Origin: Mycoplana azooxidifex | GTDB taxonomy: Bacteria > Pseudomonadota > Alphaproteobacteria > Rhizobiales > Rhizobiaceae | Direction of reading: 5' to 3' | DNA length: 64,000 nt | NCBI RefSeq assembly: GCF_014196765.1 | Contig: NZ_JACIEE010000008.1 | Span: forward strand, 124,001 to 188,000 | In this document: one piece after another, positions 1 to 8,586 of the stretch | Layout: the number at the start of each line of letters is the position of its first letter | Position numbering within the stretch: the stretch's first letter is position 1 | Program-made: the position numbers and the translations under genes | Notes under the pieces: generated by a model | The model's database searches: none | The model's input: only the letters and a program-made list of their open reading frames with translations | What the model was told of the DNA's origin: nothing

Positions 1-160
1 GGAATACCGCCCCCAGAAGGCCCAGTTGCTGCCACAGGCGCGCCCGCTCGAGCCCCCGGACGGAGGCGCTCTGGCTCATGTAGAGCAGGGTGGCGGCCAC
101 GACGTAGCCTGCGAGGACGACCGGGAAGATGAGGAGGAAGGCGCGCTTACCGAGTGTCAC
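1..160 (-). CDS. Membrane sensor protein, N-terminal fragment (MbaA-like?)
   Basis: Only the first 53 codons lie in the window; the gene runs off the left edge. The start is taken as GTG at 160-158, which overlaps the end of the upstream solute-binding gene by 14 nt. The fragment opens with a short basic stretch, then one strong membrane helix (about residues 7-26), then what looks like the start of a periplasmic domain containing ERARLWQQLGLLGGG. Placement directly after an orphan PotD-like protein resembles the NspS-MbaA pair of Vibrio cholerae, in which MbaA is a GGDEF-EAL membrane protein. No catalytic domain is visible here, so the enzymatic identity is inference from context. A histidine kinase or chemoreceptor is possible. 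Confidence 0.55.
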   Translation of the reverse strand, partial: MTLGKRAFLLIFPVVLAGYVVAATLLYMSQSASVRGLERARLWQQLGLLGAVF

Positions 161-1214
161 GGAACTGGACCAGGCTGCTGATGATGCGACGGCGGGATTG
201 CACCGAGGGAACGCTGAGTTCCTCCTGATACTGGCTCTTCGCCAGGATCTCCGGTGCGGTGTAGATTTCGGCGTTCCCGCGCATGTCGGCGGGGATGAGT
301 TCGAGCGCCGCCCGGTTCGCGGTCGGCATCTGGAGGGCGATGGCATTGCGCGCGGCACTTTGGGCGCCCGCGATGTGGTTCAGGAGATCCAGCGCGGCCT
401 CGGTGTGCTTGGAGCGGGTGCTGATGGCCATGCAATCGAGCCAGAAGAGCGTCCCCTCGGACGGCACGGCATAGCGCCATAGCCGCTCCTTGCCGGTCAT
501 CTCGTCCAGGACATGCTGGTCGCCGCTGTAGCCGAGCGCCAAGTGCACGTCGGGGCCGACATCCGGGTTCTGGATCGAGGTGATGACGTAGTCGTAGGTC
601 AGCACGTAGGGCGCCTGCGCCTTCATCATCTGGAAGGCCTCCCGCAGCGTCGTCTCGTCGTTCGCGTTGATCGACTTGCCGAGCAGGACCAGCGCCGGCA
701 CGAAGGCCTCGTTGTGGTCGTCGAACATGGCGATGTGGTGCCGCAGCGGCTCGCCGGGTTTCATCAGGTCCGCCCAGGAAGTCGGTGTCGTGGTGACCGC
801 GTCCGACCGGTAGAGGATCCCCATAGTTCCCCAGAGATAGGGCACGCCGTATCCGCCGCAGCGCTTCGTCCAGCTTTCGTCGTACTCCGAAAGTGACGGA
901 AGCGTGTCGGGCGAGAGCGCTTGCAGAATGCCGCGATCGCCGAAGAGCCTCGCCCCGTTCTCGCCGGTGACGACGAGATCGATATCGCTGCTGGGATTGG
1001 AAAGCACCTCGTCGCGTGCATCGCTGCTGTCATAGTAGGTCTGGTGGACGGCGATGCCCGTCCGTGCCGACCAGTCCGACAGGATCGACGGATCGATATA
1101 GGCCTGCCAGATCAGGAGGTTGATCGTTTCGGCAGCCTCTGCGGGCGGCGATGTCGACAGCGATATCGGCAGCGCGGCCGCCGCTGCTGCCGCCATCAGC
1201 ATGGATTTTCGCAT
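147..1214 (-). CDS. Periplasmic polyamine-type solute-binding protein (PotD/NspS-like)
   Basis: A 355-residue protein with a clear signal peptide (MRKSM, an alanine-rich core, cleavage near AEA-A around residue 28). The mature part has PotD-family features: LIWQAYIDPSIL near the N terminus, DLVVTGENGARLF, and VPYLWGTMGILYRSD, which is typical of spermidine/putrescine-binding proteins. The reading frame stays open far upstream, but the start is placed at the ATG that begins the signal peptide. No Pot permease or ATPase gene adjoins it; instead it overlaps a membrane sensor gene. That favours a sensory role (NspS-like, reporting polyamines to a partner) over transport. Binding specificity cannot be read from the sequence. 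Confidence 0.8.
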   Translation of the reverse strand: MRKSMLMAAAAAAALPISLSTSPPAEAAETINLLIWQAYIDPSILSDWSARTGIAVHQTYYDSSDARDEVLSNPSSDIDLVVTGENGARLFGDRGILQALSPDTLPSLSEYDESWTKRCGGYGVPYLWGTMGILYRSDAVTTTPTSWADLMKPGEPLRHHIAMFDDHNEAFVPALVLLGKSINANDETTLREAFQMMKAQAPYVLTYDYVITSIQNPDVGPDVHLALGYSGDQHVLDEMTGKERLWRYAVPSEGTLFWLDCMAISTRSKHTEAALDLLNHIAGAQSAARNAIALQMPTANRAALELIPADMRGNAEIYTAPEILAKSQYQEELSVPSVQSRRRIISSLVQFRDTR

Positions 1215-1383
1215 CCGCAAGCCCCGCGTTGCATCTAGGAGGGCAGGATAGGCAGCAAGAAATTGAGGAATTGTTACAAGGAAACCGCATGTTGCGCCTG
1301 TACAGGCCTGCGGGCGGGTTGCGTAGCGCCGGCAGATCGCTAGGCTCGCGCTCGCGTCGATGCCGACGGCAGGGGAACGACAT

Positions 1384-2637
1384 ATGGCTTCCGATTTTTC
1401 CGCAATGCTCGGCCGCGTGATCAGGACCGGCCAGTTGCAGGTCGTCGACGCGACAGGGGGCGTGGTTGCCTTTGGCGACGGCGCCGGCCGTCCGTTGCGC
1501 ATCCGCCTTGCCGACGACACCGTGGGAGGCGAGATCGCCGCCGATCCGGCCCTGAAGTTCGGCGAGGCCTATATGGATGGGCGGCTGGTCGTGGAAGAGG
1601 GCGACATCTTCGAGATGCTCTCGCTCCTGCGCCGCAACGGCATCCGCCGCGCCGCGACGCCGGGCCTCAAGGCGAAGTCGCTGCTGCGGCTTCTGGCCTA
1701 CCAGTTCTCCGCCCGCGTCCCCGTCAACCGAAACCGCCGCAACGTCGCCCATCACTATGACCTCGATGCCAGGCTGTTCGACCTGTTCCTGGATCACGAC
1801 TGGCAATATTCCTGTGCCTATTTCCAGCCGCGCGGCATTTCGCTGGAGGAGGCGCAGACCGCCAAGAAGCGGCACATCACTGCCAAGCTTCTGCTTCAGC
1901 CGGGCCAGCGGGTGCTGGAGGTCGGCTCCGGCTGGGGCGGGCTCGGCATGTACATGGCCGAAAGCTCCGGCGTCGACGTCACCGGCATCACGCTCAGTGA
2001 GGAGCAGCTCGCCGTCTCCCGTGCACGGGTCACCGAGCGCGGCCTGTCCGATCGCGTCCGCTTCGAGCTGACCGACTATGTCGACCTGAAGGGCGAGTTC
2101 GACCGGATCGTTTCCGTCGGCATGTTCGAGCATGTCGGCCTTGCCAATTACGGCAAGTTCTTCAAGACGATGGCGCGGGTTCTTAACAAGGAAGGCGTCT
2201 TTGTCCTGCATTATATCGGCCGGGTGAAGCCGGCCCGCGCCATCAACCCCTGGATCGAGAAATACATCTTCCCCGGCGGCTACCTGCCCGCCCTGTCGGA
2301 GGTGCTGCCGTCGATCGAGCGGGCCGGCTTCCTCGTCAAAGACATCGAGATGCTGCCGATGCACTATGCCTGGACGCTGCGGGCCTGGCGCGAGCGCTTC
2401 GTCGCCCGCTGGGACGAGGCGGCCAAGCTCTACGACGAGCGCTTCTGCCGCATGTGGGAATTCTACCTCGCCGCCATGGAAGCCGCCTTCCGCCACGACC
2501 GCCTGCCGATCATCCAGCTCCAGCTCGCCCGCCACCAGGACGCCGTGCCTTATGCCCGCGACTACATCGGCGAGGCCGAGGCCCGGCTGAAAGCCTTCGA
2601 AGCCGCCTGTCCGCCGCTGGAGCCGGTCCGGTTCTGA
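1384..2637 (+). CDS. cfa: Cyclopropane-fatty-acyl-phospholipid synthase
   Basis: A 417-residue SAM-dependent enzyme that methylenates double bonds of membrane phospholipid acyl chains. The Rossmann SAM-binding motif VLEVGSGWGGLG lies near residues 177-188, followed by GITLSEEQ and the family-typical VSVGMFEHVG and WIEKYIFPGGYLP. The N-terminal lipid-binding region is present, so the length is close to that of other Cfa proteins. The frame is open 24 nt further upstream, but the ATG at 1384 has an AGGGGA Shine-Dalgarno sequence at good distance. It is divergent from the PotD-like gene. Rhizobia often carry more than one cfa paralog; which one this is cannot be told from the window. Confidence 0.93.
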   Translation: MASDFSAMLGRVIRTGQLQVVDATGGVVAFGDGAGRPLRIRLADDTVGGEIAADPALKFGEAYMDGRLVVEEGDIFEMLSLLRRNGIRRAATPGLKAKSLLRLLAYQFSARVPVNRNRRNVAHHYDLDARLFDLFLDHDWQYSCAYFQPRGISLEEAQTAKKRHITAKLLLQPGQRVLEVGSGWGGLGMYMAESSGVDVTGITLSEEQLAVSRARVTERGLSDRVRFELTDYVDLKGEFDRIVSVGMFEHVGLANYGKFFKTMARVLNKEGVFVLHYIGRVKPARAINPWIEKYIFPGGYLPALSEVLPSIERAGFLVKDIEMLPMHYAWTLRAWRERFVARWDEAAKLYDERFCRMWEFYLAAMEAAFRHDRLPIIQLQLARHQDAVPYARDYIGEAEARLKAFEAACPPLEPVRF

Positions 2638-2783
2638 GACTTTTGGCGCGCGATATCCTGTGGACCCCGCCCGATCTGGCGATTGGCGGGCGGGCGGCTG
2701 CACACTATGGTCGCCGCCCGCCGCAGCGTTTGACCGGCAACGGTCGTCATGGTCTGCGCGCAATCATCGGATAGGAGACGCTC

Positions 2784-5099
2784 ATGGCCGCCACCCCGCT
2801 CAAGATCGCCAACATGATCGCCGCCGAGATCAAGGCGAATGCTGCGCAGGTCACCGCGGCCGTAGGCCTCCTCGACGAGGGGGCGACCGTGCCCTTCATC
2901 GCCCGCTACCGCAAGGAAGTGACCGGCGGGCTCGACGACACCCAGTTGCGCACGCTGTCCGAGCGGCTCGTCTATCTGCGCGAGCTTGAAGCCCGCCGCG
3001 CCTCGATCCTCGAATCGATCTCCGGCCAGGGCAAGCTCACCGACGAGCTTACCGCCAAGATCGCCGCCGTCTCCACCAAGGCCGAGCTCGAGGACATCTA
3101 CCTGCCCTTCAAGCCCAAGCGCCGCACCAAGGCCGAGATCGCCCGCGAACGCGGGCTCGAACCGCTGGCAGAGCAGATCCTTTCCGAACGCGAAAAGGTG
3201 CCGGCAGAACTGGCCGCCGGCTTTCTCTCCGCCGACGTGCCCGATGCCAAGGCGGCACTCGAGGGCGCACGCGACATCGTCGCCGAAAAGATCACCGAGA
3301 ATGCGGACCTTCTGAAGCGCCTGCGCGAGTACATGAAGGGCAACGCCTGGCTGCGTTCGCGCGTCGTAGAAGGCAAGAAGGAGGCGGGCGCCAAGTTCTC
3401 CGACTATTTCGAGCACACCGAGCGCTGGTCCGGCGTTCCGAGCCACCGGGCGCTGGCCATGCTGCGCGGCTGGAACGAGGAGGTCCTTTCGGTCGATATC
3501 GTCGTCGACCTCGACAACACCGAGACCGTGAAGCCCGTGGAACGCATCATCGCGTCCTTCTACGCGCTCGGCCAGAAGCCGGGCGACAAGTGGCTTTCAG
3601 ACGTGATCGGCTGGACCTGGCGGGTGAAGCTCTCCATGTCGCTGTCGCTCGACCTGATGCGCGAGATGCGCGAGCGCTCCGAAGAAGAAGCGATCCGCGT
3701 CTTCGCCCGCAACCTGAAGGACCTGCTGCTCGCAGCCCCCGCCGGCACCCGCGCCACCATGGGCCTCGACCCGGGCATCCGCACCGGCGTGAAGGTCGCT
3801 GTCGTCGACAACACCGGCAAGGTGCTGGAGACGACGACGGTCTATCCCTTCCCGCCGAAGAACGACATCCGCGGCACCCAGGCCGAGCTCGCAGCACTGG
3901 TGCGCAAGCACAAGGTCGAGTTGATCGCGATCGGCAACGGCACGGGTAGCCGCGAGACCGAGAAGCTGGTCGCCGACATGCTGGCGCAACTGCCGGCGCC
4001 CAAGCCGACCAAGGTGATCGTGTCGGAGGCCGGCGCATCGGTCTATTCGGCGTCCGAGACCGCGGCCGCGGAGTTCCCGAACCTCGACGTCTCGCTGCGC
4101 GGCGCCGTTTCCATCGCCCGCCGCCTGCAGGATCCGCTGGCCGAGCTCGTCAAGATCGAGCCGAAGTCGATCGGCGTCGGCCAGTACCAGCACGACGTCG
4201 ACCAGGGCCGGCTGTCGCGCTCGCTCGACGCCGTGGTCGAGGATGCGGTGAATGCCGTCGGCGTCGATCTCAACACGGCGTCGCCGCCGCTACTCGCCCG
4301 CGTCTCCGGCCTTGGCAAGTCGTCGGCCGACGCGATCGTCGCCCACCGCGACGCCAACGGCCCGTTCCAGAGCCGCAAGGAGCTCTTGAAGGTCGCCCGC
4401 CTCGGCGCGCGCACCTTCGAGCAGTGCGCCGGCTTCCTGCGCATCCCGAACGGCAAGGAGCCGCTGGATGCCTCCTCCGTCCACCCGGAAGCCTATGGGG
4501 TGGCCAAGAAGATCGTCGCCGCCTGCGGTCGCGACGTGCGCGCGCTGATGGGCGACAGCGCCGTCTTGAAGCAGCTCGACCCGAAGATCTTCGTCGATGA
4601 GCGCTTCGGCCTGCCGACGGTGAAGGACATTTTGGCTGAACTCGAGAAGCCTGGCCGCGACCCACGCCCGGAGTTCAGGACCGCGACCTTCGCCGACGGT
4701 GTGGACGACATCAAGGACCTCAAGCCCGGCATGCTGCTGGAGGGCACGGTGACGAACGTGGCCGCCTTCGGCGCCTTCGTCGACATCGGCGTGCACCAGG
4801 ACGGGCTCGTCCACGTCTCCCAGCTCGCCGACCGCTTCGTCAAGGATCCGCATGAAGTGGTCAAGGCCGGCGACGTGGTCAAGGTGCGGGTGACGGACGT
4901 GGACGTGCCGCGCAAGCGGATCGCGCTTTCAATGCGCAAGGATGGCGGCGACGCGCAGCCCCAGCGCGAGGACAGGAGCCGCGAGGACCGCAACCGCGAC
5001 GCCCGCAGCGGCAACGGCCGCACCCCGCCGCAGAAACCGGAAGCCACAGGCCAGGGAGCGCTCGGCGCGGCCCTGGCAGAAGCCCTGAAGCGCCGGTGA
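2784..5099 (+). CDS. tex: Tex-family RNA-binding transcription accessory protein
   Basis: A 771-residue Tex protein with the usual order: N-terminal helical Tex domain ([15 protein letters not shown] near residue 33), a YqgF/RuvX-like fold beginning at [17 protein letters not shown] (about residue 326), helix-hairpin-helix motifs ([19 protein letters not shown], about 490-560) and a C-terminal S1 RNA-binding domain ([19 protein letters not shown], about 646-716). The last 55 residues are a charged low-complexity tail rich in Arg, Asp and Gln. GGATAGGAG precedes the ATG. Tex is a cytosolic nucleic-acid-binding protein implicated in transcription and stress tolerance. It appears to be a stand-alone gene. 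Confidence 0.95.
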   Translation: MAATPLKIANMIAAEIKANAAQVTAAVGLLDEGATVPFIARYRKEVTGGLDDTQLRTLSERLVYLRELEARRASILESISGQGKLTDELTAKIAAVSTKAELEDIYLPFKPKRRTKAEIARERGLEPLAEQILSEREKVPAELAAGFLSADVPDAKAALEGARDIVAEKITENADLLKRLREYMKGNAWLRSRVVEGKKEAGAKFSDYFEHTERWSGVPSHRALAMLRGWNEEVLSVDIVVDLDNTETVKPVERIIASFYALGQKPGDKWLSDVIGWTWRVKLSMSLSLDLMREMRERSEEEAIRVFARNLKDLLLAAPAGTRATMGLDPGIRTGVKVAVVDNTGKVLETTTVYPFPPKNDIRGTQAELAALVRKHKVELIAIGNGTGSRETEKLVADMLAQLPAPKPTKVIVSEAGASVYSASETAAAEFPNLDVSLRGAVSIARRLQDPLAELVKIEPKSIGVGQYQHDVDQGRLSRSLDAVVEDAVNAVGVDLNTASPPLLARVSGLGKSSADAIVAHRDANGPFQSRKELLKVARLGARTFEQCAGFLRIPNGKEPLDASSVHPEAYGVAKKIVAACGRDVRALMGDSAVLKQLDPKIFVDERFGLPTVKDILAELEKPGRDPRPEFRTATFADGVDDIKDLKPGMLLEGTVTNVAAFGAFVDIGVHQDGLVHVSQLADRFVKDPHEVVKAGDVVKVRVTDVDVPRKRIALSMRKDGGDAQPQREDRSREDRNRDARSGNGRTPPQKPEATGQGALGAALAEALKRR

Positions 5100-5222
5100 G
5101 GGCACACGCGACGGTCGCGGCGTTACGGCAGCGCATCGTCGGAACGTCAACGCCTTGCCCCGCGGCAAGCAAATCTTAGGATAGGTGTGGTAGCGTCCGT
5201 GCCGGACAACTGGGGACGGCGG

Positions 5223-6389
5223 ATGACGGACGCAACGCAGACCGACCGGCGATCGGACTTGCTCGCGCTGCAGATGGACGCGCTCTACAAGAACGCGCCC
5301 GCCTCGTTCCTCAGCATCGCCGGCGCCTTCCTGGCGCTCTTGACCTACTGGGGCCCGCAGACGGCGTCTGTTCTTGTCGCCTGGGTCGCCTGCGTCGGCG
5401 CCGTGGCGCTGCTTCATATCGGCAGCGCGGTGGCCAGAAGCAGGCATCGGCCGGCCGGCTGGACGCCGTGCCATTGGGCGCAGGTCATCCACGTCTGCTA
5501 TTTTTCGTCCGGTTTGCTATGGGGTGCCGGCGGTGCCTGGATGCTGGGCCACGGGGACGAGCAGCAGGCGCTGGTGATCTGCTGCATTGCCATGGGGGCC
5601 GTCACGGTGACGTTCCCGGCCGTCGTCTACCCGCCGGCCTACAACCTGTTCCAAGTGCCGATCTTCGCCCTGTTCACGTTCGGGCTGGCCCGCAGCGAGC
5701 ATCAGTTCGGCGATCTGCTGGCGGTCGCCTCCGCACTCCTGTGCCTGGCCCTGACCGTCATCGCGCATGGCATCGGTGCGCAGTTGGTCCTCGCCCTGCG
5801 CCTGTCGAGCGAGAACCGCAAGCTTGCCGAGACGCTCAAACGGCGCGGCGCGGCGCTGGAGGTGGCCAACCGGGAGCTGGAGGCGCTGAGCCTGACCGAT
5901 CCGCTGACGGGCGTCGCCAATCGCCGCAAGCTGATGAACGTGCTGCGCGGGCAGGGTCCGCGCCAGGCGCTCCTGATCGTCGATATCGACCACTTCAAGG
6001 CCTATAACGACAGCTTCGGCCATGTCCACGGCGATGCCTGCCTGGTTCTGGTGGCCCGGGCGATCGCGGCGAGCGTCGGCGAGGGCGATCTCGTCGCCCG
6101 GCTCGGCGGGGAGGAGTTCGTCGCCGTCCTGGCCGATGTCGAAGACGAGCAGGCGCAAGCCACCGCAGAACTGATCCGCGCGAACGTCCAGCGCCTGTTT
6201 TCCGTCCATCCGAACGAGGTCAGGCGCACCGTCACCGTCAGCATAGGCCTCGCCTTGCGCGACGAGGCGCGCCATCCGACGCCCATGGAGCTCATGGGCG
6301 ACGCGGACGACGCCGTCTACAGGGCCAAGAACGCCGGGCGCAACCGCGTCTGCAAGATCAGGGACGAAAGGCGCGTCGCGTCCGCCTGA
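5223..6389 (+). CDS. Membrane diguanylate cyclase (GGDEF)
   Basis: A 388-residue protein with about five or six membrane helices in the first 200 residues, a short coiled linker (SSENRKLAETLKRRGAALE) and a C-terminal GGDEF domain starting at LTDPLTGVANRR. The active-site loop is GGEEF at residues 295-299 and the metal-binding DIDHFKAYND is intact, so synthesis of cyclic di-GMP is expected. The residues where an RxxD inhibitory site would lie read GEGD, so product inhibition is probably lost. The start is the ATG at 5223, preceded by GGGGACGGCG; an upstream in-frame start at 5187 has no good ribosome site. The N-terminal region resembles a MASE-type sensor, with unknown signal. Confidence 0.88.
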   Translation: MTDATQTDRRSDLLALQMDALYKNAPASFLSIAGAFLALLTYWGPQTASVLVAWVACVGAVALLHIGSAVARSRHRPAGWTPCHWAQVIHVCYFSSGLLWGAGGAWMLGHGDEQQALVICCIAMGAVTVTFPAVVYPPAYNLFQVPIFALFTFGLARSEHQFGDLLAVASALLCLALTVIAHGIGAQLVLALRLSSENRKLAETLKRRGAALEVANRELEALSLTDPLTGVANRRKLMNVLRGQGPRQALLIVDIDHFKAYNDSFGHVHGDACLVLVARAIAASVGEGDLVARLGGEEFVAVLADVEDEQAQATAELIRANVQRLFSVHPNEVRRTVTVSIGLALRDEARHPTPMELMGDADDAVYRAKNAGRNRVCKIRDERRVASA

Positions 6390-6562
6390 GCCGACCGCTT
6401 CCTCCTGCGGTCGAACTTCCGTCGCTGTACCTCATGCGTCGGGCGTGCGAGCAGTCCGTCGCCCGGGGCAATTGGCTGCCGATCCGGACTGGCCAATCGC
6501 CTGGCCCTGCGGCAGAATTCGGCCCACCGAAAAGAGCGACCGAAACGAACCACCGAACGGCG

Positions 6563-7126
6563 ATGCCCCTGCAACTGGACCCATTGACGAGCGATCACAT
6601 CCCCGCCCTCCAGAGGCTTCTCGCCTGCGACAGGGTGGCGGAGAATTGCTGGTGCATGTGGTTCATCCGGCGGGTGAAGGAATTCCACGCGGCTGGAGCG
6701 GCCGGCAACAAGGCGGCCTTCGTCGCGCTCACCGGAAGCTCGGCCACGCCGCTGGGGCTGCTTGCGACGGACGGCGCGGAGCCTGTGGGCTGGGTCGCGG
6801 TCGGCCCGCGCTCCCGCTACCTGCGTGCTGTGAAGACGCCGACGCTGAAGGCAACCGACCGAGGTGAGGACGACAGCACATGGCTCGTCCCCTGCCTCTT
6901 CGTCCGTCCGGACCGCCGCGGCCAGTCGATCACGCAGGCGCTGTTGGCCGGCGCCGTCGAATTCGCCAGGGCCAGCGGCGCCCGCGCGATCGAGGGATTT
7001 CCGGCGCGCGACCGGCTGGGGAGCGGCGACAAGCAAGTGGGAACGGCGTCGCTGTTCCGCAGGGCCGGCTTCGACATCGCCCACAGTCCGTCGCCCAACC
7101 GCGTGGTGATGCGCCTCGAATTCTGA
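6563..7126 (+). CDS. GNAT-family N-acetyltransferase
   Basis: A 187-residue protein with GNAT features: a central VGWVAVGPRSRY strand, then LVPCLFVRPDRRGQSITQALL, which matches the acetyl-CoA-binding R/Q-x-x-G-x-G/A motif in relaxed form (RRGQSI), followed by a helix ending AVEFARASGARAIEGFPA. The C-terminal GTASLFRRAGFDIAH is typical of small-molecule acetyltransferases. A start at 6563 removes an unconvincing 43-residue extension. The substrate is unknown. It stands 72 nt upstream of recO in the same direction and could be co-transcribed with it, though no functional link is evident. Confidence 0.75.
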   Translation: MPLQLDPLTSDHIPALQRLLACDRVAENCWCMWFIRRVKEFHAAGAAGNKAAFVALTGSSATPLGLLATDGAEPVGWVAVGPRSRYLRAVKTPTLKATDRGEDDSTWLVPCLFVRPDRRGQSITQALLAGAVEFARASGARAIEGFPARDRLGSGDKQVGTASLFRRAGFDIAHSPSPNRVVMRLEF

Positions 7127-7198
7127 TGGAAACCGCCGTGGCGATGGCCGCCCGCTCCGCACTTGCCCGCCGGGCCCGCCGGGCGTAAGGCTTTGCCC

Positions 7199-7954
7199 AT
7201 GCAGTGGACCGATGAGGCAATCGTGCTCGGCGTGCGCCGCCATGGCGAGACATCCGTCATCGCGGAGATGATGACGCGCAGCCATGGCCGCCATCTCGGC
7301 GTGATCCGCTCCGGCCGCTCACGCACCATGCAGCCGGTGCTTCAGCCCGGCAACACGGTGGAAGCGACCTGGCGCGCCCGCCTCGACGAGCACATCGGCG
7401 AGTACCGCGTCGAGCCGCTGGAACTGCGGGCGGGCAAGCTGATGGAGGCGGCGATCGCCGTCTATGGCGTGCAGGCGATGGCGGCACTCCTGCGCTTCCT
7501 GCCGGAGCGCGACCCGCATCCGCATCTCTTCGAGATGTTGGGCGTGATCCTGGAGCATCTCGAGGATCCCGCCGATGCGGGCGAGCTCTTCGTCCGCTTC
7601 GAGCTGGCGGTCCTGGAGGATCTCGGCTTCGGTCTCGATCTCACCCGCTGTGCGGCGACCGGCGAGACGGATGATCTCGTCTTTGTCTCGCCGAAATCCG
7701 GTCGGGCCGTCTGCCGCACCGCCGGTGCCCCCTGGGCCGACAGGATGCTGGCGCTGCCGGCGTTCCTCGGCGCGGTCGGCAGCAGCGCCGCCGACCGGCA
7801 GGCGCTCTCCGAGGGCTTCCGGCTGGCCGCCTACTTTCTCAACCGGCACGTCTGCGAACCGCGCGGGCTGGAGCTTTCCAGCGCCCGCGACGGCTTCGTC
7901 CAGGCGACGCTCAAGGCGCTTGCCGCCGCAAATCCATCGGAGACCGTTTCATGA
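7199..7954 (+). CDS. recO: DNA repair protein RecO
   Basis: A 251-residue RecO homologue. The N-terminal OB-fold is seen in [34 protein letters not shown] and [18 protein letters not shown]. The C-terminal helical part has [22 protein letters not shown] and a degenerate zinc region, of which only two cysteines (in LTRCAATG and AVCRTAG) are evident. RecO loads RecA onto SSB-coated DNA in the RecFOR pathway. The ATG at 7199 begins the conserved MQWTDEA; 12 further in-frame residues upstream are not typical of the family. The gene ends with a 4-nt ATGA overlap with the following thioesterase, indicating translational coupling. Confidence 0.94.
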   Translation: MQWTDEAIVLGVRRHGETSVIAEMMTRSHGRHLGVIRSGRSRTMQPVLQPGNTVEATWRARLDEHIGEYRVEPLELRAGKLMEAAIAVYGVQAMAALLRFLPERDPHPHLFEMLGVILEHLEDPADAGELFVRFELAVLEDLGFGLDLTRCAATGETDDLVFVSPKSGRAVCRTAGAPWADRMLALPAFLGAVGSSAADRQALSEGFRLAAYFLNRHVCEPRGLELSSARDGFVQATLKALAAANPSETVS

Positions 7955-8460
7955 ATGTCGAACTCTATCCGGGCCTTGCCGTTTCGGGCATCGGCACGCT
8001 GCCGCTCGACGTGGTCGCGCGCGACGGCGGGCTGAAGGTGATGCAGGCGATGCTGGAAGGCGTGCTTCCGGCGCCGCCGATGGCGCAGACGCTGAAGTTC
8101 GGGATGACCGAGGTCGAGGAGGGCAGGGTGGTCTTCAAGGGGCTGCCGGACGAAACCCATCTCAACCCTTTGGGCACGGTCCATGGCGGCTGGACGGCGA
8201 CGATCATGGATTCGGCGCTCGGTTGCGCCGTGTTCTCGGCCATCAAGCCGGGCGAGGCCTATACCACGGTCGAGTTCAAGGTGAACCTCGTGCGCCCGGT
8301 GCTGCCGGGAATGGGCGAGGTGACGTGCGAGGGCAGGCTGGTGCATCGCGGTCGCACCATCGCCACCTCCGAGGCCTGGCTGCGCGACGGCGCCGGCAAG
8401 CTGCTCGCCCACGGCACGGAGACCTGCGCGATCTTCCCGATCGCCAATCTCACACGCTGA
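7951..8460 (+). CDS. PaaI-family hotdog thioesterase
   Basis: A 169-residue single-domain hotdog protein. The signature is [24 protein letters not shown] (around residue 78), which holds the HGG motif and the Asp that acts as catalytic base in PaaI-type acyl-CoA thioesterases. [15 protein letters not shown] and the C-terminal [13 protein letters not shown] complete the fold. It most likely hydrolyses a small or aromatic acyl-CoA in the cytosol, but the substrate cannot be read from the sequence. Its start codon overlaps the recO stop codon (ATGA), so it is probably translated from the recO message. Confidence 0.88.
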   Translation: MNVELYPGLAVSGIGTLPLDVVARDGGLKVMQAMLEGVLPAPPMAQTLKFGMTEVEEGRVVFKGLPDETHLNPLGTVHGGWTATIMDSALGCAVFSAIKPGEAYTTVEFKVNLVRPVLPGMGEVTCEGRLVHRGRTIATSEAWLRDGAGKLLAHGTETCAIFPIANLTR

Positions 8461-8586
8461 TCGCAATCCGTTTTTAAAAAGCAGGCGCACGGGTTAGGGT
8501 TGTGCCGGCATCACCCGGGGCCGGGCGGCCAGGCAGGCAAGCGCTCGCACACCGAAAAGTTCAGGGCAGGGATCAGGCGGAGAGAT

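Noticed and set aside
1030-2763. 577-codon minus-strand frame across cfa
   Set aside because: The opposite strand encodes a clear Cfa protein; the frame's protein has no family features.
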